From positions 100,829 through 164,828 of the forward strand of contig CAZUJL010000006.1 in the NCBI GenBank assembly GCA_964620045.1: a DNA stretch of 64,000 nt, read 5' to 3'. The position numbers were made by a program, and so were the translations under genes. The DNA comes from VFKU01 sp964620045 (GTDB taxonomy: Bacteria > Hydrogenedentota > Hydrogenedentia > Hydrogenedentales > GCA-2746185). The notes beneath the pieces were generated by a model that saw nothing but the letters and a program-made list of their open reading frames with translations, was not told the DNA's origin and did no database searches. This document shows, in pieces, positions 8,144 to 15,677 of this stretch; positions within the stretch are counted from its first letter, which is position 1, and each line of letters opens with the position of its first letter.

Positions 8144-8974
8144 ATGAAAAAGAATCAGTTGGTAACGCTTGGAGTGGTCGCGTTGTTCATCGCGGCGATT
8201 GTGGGCGTGAACGCGTTCCAGCCGTCGCGCATTTCCGAGCAGCGGATGAAGGAGCAGGCCGAGGCCAAGCGCCAGCTCGAGGGCGATCCGCCGCCCTCGT
8301 TGAAGGATCAGTTGAAAGATAAAATCGCGGTGGGAGCAGGTCTGGCGAAAGCCGCCGCAGTCACCAACGCGGCCGCCTCTTCAGCCGATGCGTTCCAGGT
8401 CGAATTCCAGTGCTCGAATGGCACGTTCATCGTTGAAGTGTATCCGGAGTGGGCGCCGCTGGGCGCGGAGCAGTTCAAGCAGATTATCGAAGAAGGAATT
8501 TACAACGAGGCGCGTTTCTTTCGCGTGATCCCCGGCTTTGTTGTGCAGTGGGGCATTCCGGGCGATCCGGAGCAGGCGGCGATCTGGGACAAGAAGAACA
8601 TTCAGGACGAGGCGGTCAAGACGTCCAACGTGCGCGGCACGATCACCTATGCGAAGTCGCAGGCGCCCAACTCGCGCTCGTCGCAGGTTTTCATCAACTA
8701 TCGGGACAATGCGAACCTCGACGGCATGGGCTTCTCTCCGTTCGGCAAAGTGATCAAGGGCATGGACGTCGTGGAGAAGATCAACGCGCAGTATCGCGAA
8801 GATCCCGATCAGGGTGAACTCCAGGCCAAGGGCAACGCGTACCTGAAGGAATACTTCCCGAAGCTGGACTACATCAAGGAAGCCAAGATTCTCGGAACCG
8901 TCGCCGCGCCGGCCGCCGCTGAAGTCGCGCAGGATGCGTCGCCGGTCACGCCGGAACTGGACAGTCAAAACTAA
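8144..8974 (+). CDS. Membrane-anchored cyclophilin-type peptidyl-prolyl isomerase
   Basis: A 276-residue protein with an N-terminal hydrophobic anchor (LVTLGVVALFIAAIVGV, about residues 5-22), a charged linker, then a cyclophilin domain from about residue 85. The core signature is FFRVIPGFVVQWG with the catalytic Arg, plus SRSSQVFINYRDNANLDGMG. It would catalyse proline isomerisation of exported proteins on the outer face of the inner membrane. A perfect AAGGAGATATACCC ribosome binding site (8130-8143) precedes the ATG, suggesting strong expression. It follows pheA by 18 bases and probably shares its transcript. An Ala-rich tail ends the protein. Confidence 0.9.
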   Translation: MKKNQLVTLGVVALFIAAIVGVNAFQPSRISEQRMKEQAEAKRQLEGDPPPSLKDQLKDKIAVGAGLAKAAAVTNAAASSADAFQVEFQCSNGTFIVEVYPEWAPLGAEQFKQIIEEGIYNEARFFRVIPGFVVQWGIPGDPEQAAIWDKKNIQDEAVKTSNVRGTITYAKSQAPNSRSSQVFINYRDNANLDGMGFSPFGKVIKGMDVVEKINAQYREDPDQGELQAKGNAYLKEYFPKLDYIKEAKILGTVAAPAAAEVAQDASPVTPELDSQN

Positions 8975-8975
8975 A

Positions 8976-10277
8976 TCATTTCGGCCGGCGGTAGATCTCC
9001 GCGAGACGTTCCGGCGAAACGCCCAATTCGTGCAGCGCCACGATGCGCGCGTTGCGTAGCGTCGTGTGCCACACCCCCAGGTTTCGCCAGCGATCACCAC
9101 TAGTGATGGCGGGGGATGACGTCGTACGTATATGTCCGAATTGCCGCAGCCGCTTTACGAGGATGTAATCCTCCATCAGCGGCACGCGGGGAAATCCGCC
9201 AACACGGTGGAAGGTCTCGCGGCGTAGAAACAGTCCCTGATCGCCATAAGGAAGCTGCGCAACACGCGCACGAATATTCGCCGAAGCAGTGACGATTCGC
9301 ATGGATGGCGATGCAAAGTCCGTCGAGAATCGGAAGGCGCCGGCGGCTGTTCCCTGTTGCGCGAGACATGCACAAATCTCATTGCGGAAGTTCGGTGGAA
9401 CGCGCGTGTCCGCGTGTAGAAATAGAAGCATCTCCCCGGATGCCCTTGCCGCGCCGAGATTAAACTGCGCCGCGCGCCCGCGAGGCGCATGCACAACGGT
9501 CGCGCCGTGTTGCGTGGCGATTTCGGCCGTGGCGTCGGTGCTGCCGCCGTCGGCGACGATAATTTCCATATCTTCGGAATGGCCCAGTGCGCCGAGGGCC
9601 TCGGCGAGTTTTGCCGCGTCGTTCAGCGCACACACAATGACACTAAGCGCAGGGCGCGGCGCTGCCCCACATCGGCGTTTCCACGCAGGGATATCTTCCG
9701 GCAGATCGACGTCTTCCAGCGTGGCCAACTGCGCCACGCGCATGTTGGCCTGCTCCGCGCGACCAAGGGTTTCGGCCAGCACGCGGCTGGTGCTCCATTC
9801 CATCTGCATGAAGAGCGGGGACAGCGCGGCAGCAGCGGCGGCACGCGCGCCAATCAGGTAATAACCGCCGTCCGCCGCGGGACCGACGACGAGGTCGTGA
9901 TGTTTGAGCGCATCGAAGGCCGCTTCGTACGTTTCCGGATCGAGATCGGGGCAATCACTTCCGGCCACCAGCGCTTCGGTTGCGCCGTCGTCAAAGGCGG
10001 AATGCAGCGCGGCCTTCATGCGCGCGCCCAGATCGCCGCCAACTTGTTCGCGGAGCTGCGTATCCGGCCCTAGCCAGGCGCGCATGGCGGCCTCGTTTCC
10101 ACCGGTCCACGTGACTTCGACCTCTGCAAGGCTCTGTGCGCGGGCGTTGGCCAGAGCGAGTTCGGTGAGTTGCCGATGCACGGCTGTCGCGCCGTCGGCG
10201 CCGAGCGTGGGGATCAAGCGGGTTTTGGTTTTACCCGGTTCGGGATACCGCGTGAAAAGGATGATTCGCCGGGTCAC
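8976..10277 (-). CDS. Fused DUF2064 nucleotidyltransferase-like + family 2 glycosyltransferase (arsenosugar type)
   Basis: A 433-residue fusion. Residues 1-205 are a DUF2064/CofC-like transferase (MTRRIILFTRYPEPGKTKTRL; AGSDCPDLDPETYEAAFDAL; GPAADGGYYLIGAR), the TIGR04282 type. Residues 215-433 are a GT-A glycosyltransferase (LSVIVCALNDAAKLAEAL; IIVADGGSTDATAEIA; LFLHADTRVPPNF; GDQGLFLRRETFHRVGGFP), the TIGR04283 type. In other bacteria the two halves are separate neighbouring genes assigned to arsenosugar biosynthesis; here they form one chain. It lies ten bases downstream of the DUF547 gene on the same strand, a pairing also seen elsewhere with these transferases. Substrate is not visible from the sequence. 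No radical SAM arsenosugar enzyme or arsenic methylase is adjacent. Confidence 0.88.
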   Translation of the reverse strand: MTRRIILFTRYPEPGKTKTRLIPTLGADGATAVHRQLTELALANARAQSLAEVEVTWTGGNEAAMRAWLGPDTQLREQVGGDLGARMKAALHSAFDDGATEALVAGSDCPDLDPETYEAAFDALKHHDLVVGPAADGGYYLIGARAAAAAALSPLFMQMEWSTSRVLAETLGRAEQANMRVAQLATLEDVDLPEDIPAWKRRCGAAPRPALSVIVCALNDAAKLAEALGALGHSEDMEIIVADGGSTDATAEIATQHGATVVHAPRGRAAQFNLGAARASGEMLLFLHADTRVPPNFRNEICACLAQQGTAAGAFRFSTDFASPSMRIVTASANIRARVAQLPYGDQGLFLRRETFHRVGGFPRVPLMEDYILVKRLRQFGHIRTTSSPAITSGDRWRNLGVWHTTLRNARIVALHELGVSPERLAEIYRRPK

Positions 10278-10286
10278 GGGAGAGAA

Positions 10287-11111
10287 TTACGGCTGTTCGT
10301 TGAGTGACCAGTCGTACTCGAGGAATTTCACATCATAGTCGCCGGAACGGATCGCTTGCGCGTCGCCTGGCGAAACGTACTGACTCGTGAAGTCGAGCGC
10401 GGCGCCCAGCTCGGGCGATTTTTCATTGATGGCGCTGTCTTTGTTGTATGTGCCGACGAAATCCTTTCCGTACCATTTGAGAATGGGGGAGAGGAGCACA
10501 ATCTGCTTGTCGCGTTCCAGGCGAAACCGGAAGTCCTGCGCGAGGAATCGCCGGGACTGATCATCCATCTGCTCGCCGAGCTTCGCGCCGGTGTAGGCCT
10601 CGCCACGCAATGGGGGACAACCGACGGAGCCGCAAACCAGCGTCGTGTGCAGACGCGGGTCGCCATATTGCTTGCGCAGAATTTCGTGCTCGATGTGATC
10701 GAGTGTCATGTCGCGCCCGAGCACGCGCGTGGTCAGCCGATCCCACACGCCCTCGATCTGGCGAATGCTGTTGGCGGGATACTGCGGATTCGTGACCTTA
10801 ATTGGATAGTGATCGACGATGCGCTGCAGCGTGATGGCGTTGTATGCGTTGATGTAAAACGCGATTTGATCCGGCGCGGGCCAGGTTTCAAAAACGGCCG
10901 GATCCAGATCGCCGAGCGTTTTGATGAACGCGTCCAGCGCCCCGCGGTTTTCCTTCAGGCGCGCATAGTCAACGAGTCCGGCGGCGTTTACATATTCCTT
11001 GAGAATGACATCCAGCGCGGCGGGATCGTAGGAGGACGGCGATTTATCCTCGGCATGCACCAAGGCGCCGCAGAGCACTAGCGGAATCGCGCGCAGCCAA
11101 GCGTTCATCAC
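10287..11111 (-). CDS. Secreted DUF547 protein
   Basis: A 274-residue exported protein with a signal peptide (MMNAWLRAIPLVLCGALVHAE, cleavage after HA) and a DUF547 domain spanning most of the rest: ENRGALDAFIKTLGDLDP, APDQIAFYINAYNAITLQRI, DHIEHEILRKQYGDPRLH, LVCGSVGCPPL and a C-terminal WYGKDF. The DUF547 fold is distantly related to papain-like/NlpC-type proteins; biochemical role is unsettled. It is cotranscribed with the downstream arsenosugar-type transferase (gap of nine bases), which suggests a shared pathway. Translation starts at one of two adjacent ATGs. Confidence 0.85.
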   Translation of the reverse strand: MMNAWLRAIPLVLCGALVHAEDKSPSSYDPAALDVILKEYVNAAGLVDYARLKENRGALDAFIKTLGDLDPAVFETWPAPDQIAFYINAYNAITLQRIVDHYPIKVTNPQYPANSIRQIEGVWDRLTTRVLGRDMTLDHIEHEILRKQYGDPRLHTTLVCGSVGCPPLRGEAYTGAKLGEQMDDQSRRFLAQDFRFRLERDKQIVLLSPILKWYGKDFVGTYNKDSAINEKSPELGAALDFTSQYVSPGDAQAIRSGDYDVKFLEYDWSLNEQP

Positions 11112-11131
11112 TCGTCCTCAACAAAACAGGA

Positions 11132-11155
11132 GCCGCCAGTATGCGAACTGGCGGC
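11132..11155 (-). terminator. Hairpin after the TolC gene
   Basis: Perfect 9-base arms GCCGCCAGT / ACTGGCGGC with a 6-base loop, 24 bases after the tolC-like stop. On the minus strand it is followed seven bases later by GTTTTG, a weak U-tract. It probably ends the tolC message before the DUF547 gene. Confidence 0.5.
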
Positions 11156-11178
11156 CCCTGGAGCAAACGCGCGAAGTA

Positions 11179-12918
11179 TTACTCTTTTTCTTCGTCGGAC
11201 AGCGGACCGTAGCTCTCGAACATGCCGAGCGGCTCGTTGAAGACCGGTGCCTCGTAGAGGATGTTCATATTTTCGAGCAGCGTGCCTTCGGCTACCTGTA
11301 GATCGATGAGTGAGCGCTCGAAATCCACCTGCGCGCGCACTTCACGCGCCTGCGCGGCGGTCAAATCTTCCTGAATATCGAGCACGTTCTGCGCCGTGGT
11401 GACACCGATACGCAGCCGCTTTTCTTCCGCGGTCACGTTGGCTTCTTCGAGAATGCGCGCCTGTTTCGTGCTTTCCACGAGAACGCGGTTGGACGCGAGC
11501 GCATGCACGGCGAGGCGCACGTTGAGCATGGCGCTCTGTTTCACCGCGAGCAGGCGCTGTTCCTGTTGACGCTTGAAGAGCTTGTTCCGCTGGAAGTTTC
11601 CGCGCGCCGTCCGGTTCCCGATGGGAATGGATGCAACAGCGCCGAAGGTCCACGAACGGCCGTCCGGCCGGTTCAGGCCGTCGAAGATTTCGTTACCGTC
11701 GAGCTGCACCGTGTTGCGGCCGTAGGACGCGGACACGTCAAGCTGCGGGAAGAGGTCGTTGCGGCTCGCTTTGAGATCGACGTCGGCATTGGCGATGGCG
11801 AACTCGGCCGAGCGCACATCGGGACGGCGTTCGATCGCCGTACGCATGCTTCCTTCGAGATCGATGTTCGGGTCGTGAATCACCGGACGTTCCATCGGAA
11901 TGATGTTCGCGCCGGAAATGAGTTCACCGGAGGAGTCGTACATACCCATGCGGGTCTTAAGCACGTCTTCTGCGTCGAGCACCCGTGCGCGTGCGCTGAT
12001 GAGGTCGCTCTGGCGCTGCGCGACACCGGCCTTGGCGTTCAGCACTTCGAGCGCGGACGCCGTGCCGAGGTCATAACGCTGCTGGTTGATGTTGAGCACG
12101 CGCGTGGCGTTGTCGAGCGACTGCTGCTGCACGCGCAACTGTTCGATCGCGCCAACGAGGTCCCAGTACGCCTTGACCACATCGCCCACGGTGTTCAGCA
12201 ACACCAGTTCCGCCTGCGAGTCGGAGATCCCCTGATTGTTTTTCGCGCGCTTGATGCGGACCATGTTCGCGTTGGTGCCCATGCCGCGCAGCAAGGGTTG
12301 CGTGAGCCCCAACACCCAGTTCGAGGTGTAGATGCTCTCGGTGTCGAGCGGGTCACCGGTCACCGGATCGCGCGGCGTGGTGAAGGTGCCGCGTTCGCGG
12401 TTTACAAGCCAGCCGAAATCATACCGTGTGCCGACGGGCGTCAAGCCATTGAGGCCGAGCTGATAGTTCTGCTGGCGGGATTCGATGTTTTCATTGATGC
12501 CCGCGAACGCGATGACCTGCGAGCTGGCCGGCGTGGAGGAATAGGAGTAGTCCGCCGTGAGTGCGAGGTTCGGATCGAAGAGGCCTTTCGCCGCCAACAG
12601 ATCGGCATCGGCCATGCCAACGTCGAAGCTCTGCACCAAAATTTCCTGGTTGTAAAGGATCGCCATGCGGACGCATTGATCGAGCGTCATCTGGATCGGC
12701 TCGCCGACCAGTTTCGCGCCGATCTCTTCGCGCAGCACATTCAGATCGAGCAGCTCGATCTGCAAGCTGCGGAAGATGTCCTGATCGCTGCCCGGCTGCA
12801 CATCGCCGGCCGGCTGTTGCTCGGTGGATTGGATTGTGGTGGGTTCCTGGGCCATCACCCCGGAAATGCCCAGCGCCACCACGGCGATCAGACTGAAAAA
12901 TAGTGCGAGACCTCGCAT
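11179..12918 (-). CDS. TolC-family outer-membrane efflux protein
   Basis: A 579-residue TolC/OEP-family protein. It has a clear signal peptide (MRGLALFFSLIAVVALGISGVMAQ) and two outer-membrane-efflux repeats, each with long coiled helices (QNNQGISDSQAELVLLNTVG and VEVRAQVDFERSLIDLQVAEG-like stretches) and strand segments such as FGWLVNRERGTFTTP. Trimers of this family form the outer-membrane duct of efflux pumps or type I exporters. At 579 residues it is longer than E. coli TolC (about 490), mainly through an N-terminal extension after the signal. No inner-membrane pump or adaptor is next to it, so the substrate is unknown. Confidence 0.88.
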   Translation of the reverse strand: MRGLALFFSLIAVVALGISGVMAQEPTTIQSTEQQPAGDVQPGSDQDIFRSLQIELLDLNVLREEIGAKLVGEPIQMTLDQCVRMAILYNQEILVQSFDVGMADADLLAAKGLFDPNLALTADYSYSSTPASSQVIAFAGINENIESRQQNYQLGLNGLTPVGTRYDFGWLVNRERGTFTTPRDPVTGDPLDTESIYTSNWVLGLTQPLLRGMGTNANMVRIKRAKNNQGISDSQAELVLLNTVGDVVKAYWDLVGAIEQLRVQQQSLDNATRVLNINQQRYDLGTASALEVLNAKAGVAQRQSDLISARARVLDAEDVLKTRMGMYDSSGELISGANIIPMERPVIHDPNIDLEGSMRTAIERRPDVRSAEFAIANADVDLKASRNDLFPQLDVSASYGRNTVQLDGNEIFDGLNRPDGRSWTFGAVASIPIGNRTARGNFQRNKLFKRQQEQRLLAVKQSAMLNVRLAVHALASNRVLVESTKQARILEEANVTAEEKRLRIGVTTAQNVLDIQEDLTAAQAREVRAQVDFERSLIDLQVAEGTLLENMNILYEAPVFNEPLGMFESYGPLSDEEKE

Positions 12919-13016
12919 GACCCTCTCCCTTCGGTGCGCCCAGCCCGGAATAACGGTTAATTAGACACTAAAACTACTTAGAAAGTTTCCTTCTTGAACC
13001 GCGTTCGCGGGGGATA

Positions 13017-14306
13017 TTAGCTGAAAGGGTCGCGCCGAACGAGGGTCTGGTCCCGGTCGGGGCCGACGCTGACCACGCTGATCGAGGCGCCCAGCATGGT
13101 TTCGATACGCCGGACATAGGCCTGAGCCGCGGCAGGGAGGTCATCCCACGTGCGGCAGGCGCCCAAATCGTCCTTCCATCCCGGTACATTTTCGTACAAC
13201 GGCTTAACCCGTTCCAACTGGGAAATCCGGCTCGGGAAACTCGAAATCGTCTTGCCGTCCAATTCATAGCCGATGCAGACGGGAACCGGGTCGAAGCCGG
13301 TAAGTACATCGAGCTTGGTCATTACGATGTGCGACACGCCGCAGATTTGGATCACACGGCGCAGGGGCACCACGTCGAGCCAGCCGCAGCGCCGGGGACG
13401 GCCGGTGGTCGCGCCGTACTCCTTGCCGATTTCGCGCAGGCGTTCGCCGGTGGCGTCGGTGAGTTCGCTCGGCATCGGGCCTTCGCCCACGCGGGTCATG
13501 TACGCCTTCAGGATGCCGATCACACCGTGCACGTGGCCCGGGCCAACGCCCGCGCCGCCGAACACGCCGCCGGCCATCGTGTTGGAACTCGTGACATAAG
13601 GATATGTGCCGTGATCGAGATCGAGCAGCGCGCCTTGCGCGCCTTCGTAAATCACGCGCTTACCGGCGCTGAGCGCCGTGTGCACCATCTCGACCGTATC
13701 AGAGACATGCGCGCGCAGGCGATCGGCATAGCCAAGGTATTCGTCGCGCACGGCGGCGAAGTCGATCGGCTGCTCGCCATAAACCTTCACGAGCAGCGAA
13801 TTCACATGCCCCGCGGCGAAGTTTAGCTTTTCTTCAAACGACGCGCGATCCATCAGATCGCCGAACCGAATCCCGGTGCGCGAAGCCTTGTCGGCATACA
13901 CCGGACCAATGCCACGGCCCGTGGTGCCCACTTTGTTCTTGCCGCGGAGGCGATCCTGCGCGGCATCGATCACGCGGTGGTAGGGCATGATCACGTGTGC
14001 CGCTTCGGAGATGTGCAGCCGGCCTTCGACGCTGCATCCCGCGTCGGCCAGGCGGGCGATTTCCTGCAACAGTACGCCCGGATCGATCACGGTGCCGTTG
14101 CCGATGATGCACGAGGTGCCCGCGTGCAGGATTCCGCACGGGATCAGGTGCAGCACGGTTTTTTTGCCATTCACAACGACGGTGTGGCCAGCGTTGTTGC
14201 CGCCGGCATACCGCACGACGACATCGGCACGTTCGGTGAGGTAGTCGACGGTCTTGCCTTTACCTTCGTCGCCCCACTGCATTCCTATGATGACATGGCC
14301 CGGCAT
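13017..14306 (-). CDS. purA: Adenylosuccinate synthetase
   Basis: A 429-residue, full-length PurA, the GTP-dependent enzyme joining IMP and aspartate on the way to AMP. Seen: IIGMQWGDEGKGKTVDYL (P-loop and catalytic Asp), GNNAGHTVVV, IGNGTVIDPGVLLQEI, TGRGIGPVYADKASR, EGAQGALLDLDHGTYPYVTSSN and TTGRPRRCGWLDVVPLR. The start is ATG at 14306, 12 bases after the DUF1844 gene with which it is probably cotranscribed. A short CCGCG/CGCGG hairpin follows its stop. Confidence 0.97.
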   Translation of the reverse strand: MPGHVIIGMQWGDEGKGKTVDYLTERADVVVRYAGGNNAGHTVVVNGKKTVLHLIPCGILHAGTSCIIGNGTVIDPGVLLQEIARLADAGCSVEGRLHISEAAHVIMPYHRVIDAAQDRLRGKNKVGTTGRGIGPVYADKASRTGIRFGDLMDRASFEEKLNFAAGHVNSLLVKVYGEQPIDFAAVRDEYLGYADRLRAHVSDTVEMVHTALSAGKRVIYEGAQGALLDLDHGTYPYVTSSNTMAGGVFGGAGVGPGHVHGVIGILKAYMTRVGEGPMPSELTDATGERLREIGKEYGATTGRPRRCGWLDVVPLRRVIQICGVSHIVMTKLDVLTGFDPVPVCIGYELDGKTISSFPSRISQLERVKPLYENVPGWKDDLGACRTWDDLPAAAQAYVRRIETMLGASISVVSVGPDRDQTLVRRDPFS

Positions 14307-14318
14307 GGGCGATTCCGC

Positions 14319-14777
14319 CTATTTATTGCCCAAAAAGGGTGGATTGGTGTCCATCGGCGGACGCTTCAATTGCGCCTCGCGCACTTGCGTCGCGCGCACC
14401 GCGAACACGCGCTGCAGTTCGCTGATCGCCTCGTTCAGATTTGCATCTTCATCGGCCGTGAGATTGCCCTTGGTCTTTTCGCGCAGCATCATCAGCGAAT
14501 CGATCAGGTGGCGCGCGCCGCCGAGGTCGACCATCACCTGCGTCTGGCCTTCTTCGGCCACGAGCCCAAGCGCCATCATGGTCTGCGCCGCGAGGGTGGA
14601 CACGAGATAATCAAACAGCGTCATCCCGGCCTGTTGTATGTCTTCTTCGCCTTCGGGCGCGGCCTCGCCGTCCTTGGTCGATTCTTTCGGCACGCGTGCT
14701 TCTTCGCGCTCGCGCTCGACCTGGGACTTCCAGTCCTCGTCGATAAAGATTTTCTTTTCGTCTTTGTTATCGGCCAT
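14319..14777 (-). CDS. DUF1844 family protein
   Basis: A 152-residue cytoplasmic protein. The acidic, disordered N-terminus (MADNKDEKKIFIDEDWKSQ) is followed by a DUF1844 domain: GMTLFDYLVSTLAAQTMMALGL, then DLGGARHLIDSLMMLREKTKGNLTADE and a C-terminal helix ISELQRVFAVRATQ. DUF1844 proteins are short, conserved in diderm bacteria, and of unknown function. ATG at 14777 fits the family N-terminus better than an earlier codon. It lies 12 bases upstream of purA. Confidence 0.85.
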   Translation of the reverse strand: MADNKDEKKIFIDEDWKSQVEREREEARVPKESTKDGEAAPEGEEDIQQAGMTLFDYLVSTLAAQTMMALGLVAEEGQTQVMVDLGGARHLIDSLMMLREKTKGNLTADEDANLNEAISELQRVFAVRATQVREAQLKRPPMDTNPPFLGNK

Positions 14778-14860
14778 GGAAGTGTCCCGATGAGTGAGAT
14801 GCCGTGAAAGGGGACGCAAAACAACTAAAGATCAGCACGCCTGGTCTCGCCGCGCGACTC

Positions 14861-14893
14861 GCCCTGGCGCAAGCATTTGGCCTGCGCCAGGGC
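14861..14893 (-). terminator. Strong hairpin after the 29-residue protein gene
   Basis: Perfect 10-base arms GCCCTGGCGC / GCGCCAGGGC with a 13-base loop, starting 22 bases after the stop codon at 14915. There is no U-tract on either side, so it may protect the 3' end of the message or act in a factor-dependent way rather than as a classic terminator. Confidence 0.45.
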
Positions 14894-14914
14894 GTCAATC
14901 GCGATAGAAGTGCC

Positions 14915-15004
14915 TTACTTATTCTTGTGACGATTGGCCCGACGCTTCTTTTTGCGTTTGTGCTTTGCAATCTTTGCGCGTCGAATTTTTCTGCCGCCAG
15001 CCAA
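14915..15004 (-). CDS. 29-residue basic protein, bS22/AURKAIP1-COX24-like
   Basis: A very small gene. TTG at 15004 lies eight bases after a perfect GAGGAGG, followed by 29 codons and TAA: it reads MAGGRKIRRAKIAKHKRKKK and then RRANRHKNK. Nearly half of the residues are Lys or Arg. The KHKRKKKRR pattern near the end resembles the COX24/AURKAIP1 (mitochondrial mS38) domain and the small bacterial ribosomal protein bS22. A stop codon in frame just upstream rules out a longer reading. It sits between ndk and DUF1844, downstream of ndk by 47 bases, and a strong hairpin follows. A 30S-associated role is inferred from composition only. Confidence 0.6.
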   Translation of the reverse strand: MAGGRKIRRAKIAKHKRKKKRRANRHKNK

Positions 15005-15051
15005 GACCCGATCCTCCTCGTTGCCCGTTTAGCCGAGACCCTAACCCTAGT

Positions 15052-15501
15052 CTACGCCAACCAATGCTCATCCGGCATCGGATGAGCGTGAATTTCTTTG
15101 TCGGTAAAATACAGTGCGATTTCGCGCTTCGCCGTGTCCACGGAGTCGGACGCGTGGACCACGTTGTTCTGCAGGCTCAGGCCGAAGTCGCCGCGGATCG
15201 TGCCGGGGTTGGCCTTCAGCGAGTTCGTCGCGCCATTCATCGCGCGCACGACTTCAACAGCGTTGTTGCCTTCCCACACCATCTGCACGGTGGGGCCGGA
15301 GGTGATGAACTTCACGAGATCGGGGAAAAAGGGTCTCTCGGCGTGCTCGGCGTAGTGCTGGCCGGCCAAATCGCGCGAGATAACCTGCAACTTGAGCGCC
15401 ACCAACTTCAGGCCCTTGGCCTCGTAGCGCGAGACAATCTTGCCAATCAACCGACGGCCGACGCCGTCCGGCTTCACCATCACAAAGGTCCGTTCCGCCA
15501 C
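15052..15501 (-). CDS. ndk: Nucleoside diphosphate kinase
   Basis: A 149-residue NDK that transfers the gamma phosphate between nucleotides through a phospho-histidine. Seen: RTFVMVKPDGVGRRLIGKIV, HYAEHAERPFFPDLVKFITSGP, GATNSLKANPGTIRGDFG and the active-site NVVHASDS. Two GTG codons are tandem at 15504 and 15501; GAGGAG lies six bases before the second, so 15501 is preferred. The promoter at 15630-15658 gives a leader of about 120 bases with a hairpin. Confidence 0.96.
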   Translation of the reverse strand: MAERTFVMVKPDGVGRRLIGKIVSRYEAKGLKLVALKLQVISRDLAGQHYAEHAERPFFPDLVKFITSGPTVQMVWEGNNAVEVVRAMNGATNSLKANPGTIRGDFGLSLQNNVVHASDSVDTAKREIALYFTDKEIHAHPMPDEHWLA

Positions 15502-15562
15502 CACTCACTCCTCGTCCGTGCTTGTCGTTTCCACATAAGCGGGGCCGATGCGCACCGTGTCG

Positions 15563-15587
15563 CCCCAAGAGGTGGGCGCACCTGGGG
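15563..15587 (-). other. Hairpin in the ndk leader
   Basis: AGGTG / CACCT arms around a GGCG loop, extended after a three-base bulge by CCCC / GGGG. It lies between the predicted transcription start (near 15623) and the ndk start. Confidence 0.4.
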
Positions 15588-15629
15588 ATTCATTGCAGCC
15601 CGGAAAATCGCGCGCCCAAAACGGGCCAA

Positions 15630-15658
15630 ACTATAGCAGAGGCCCAAAATAGGTTCAA
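15630..15658 (-). promoter_or_regulatory. Sigma-70-like promoter for ndk
   Basis: Minus strand TTGAAC (15658-15653), 17 bases, TATAGT (15635-15630). Good match with ideal spacing, lying 20 bases downstream of the addA stop. Confidence 0.6.
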
Positions 15659-15677
15659 CCGCTGCGGTGCTGCCGAC

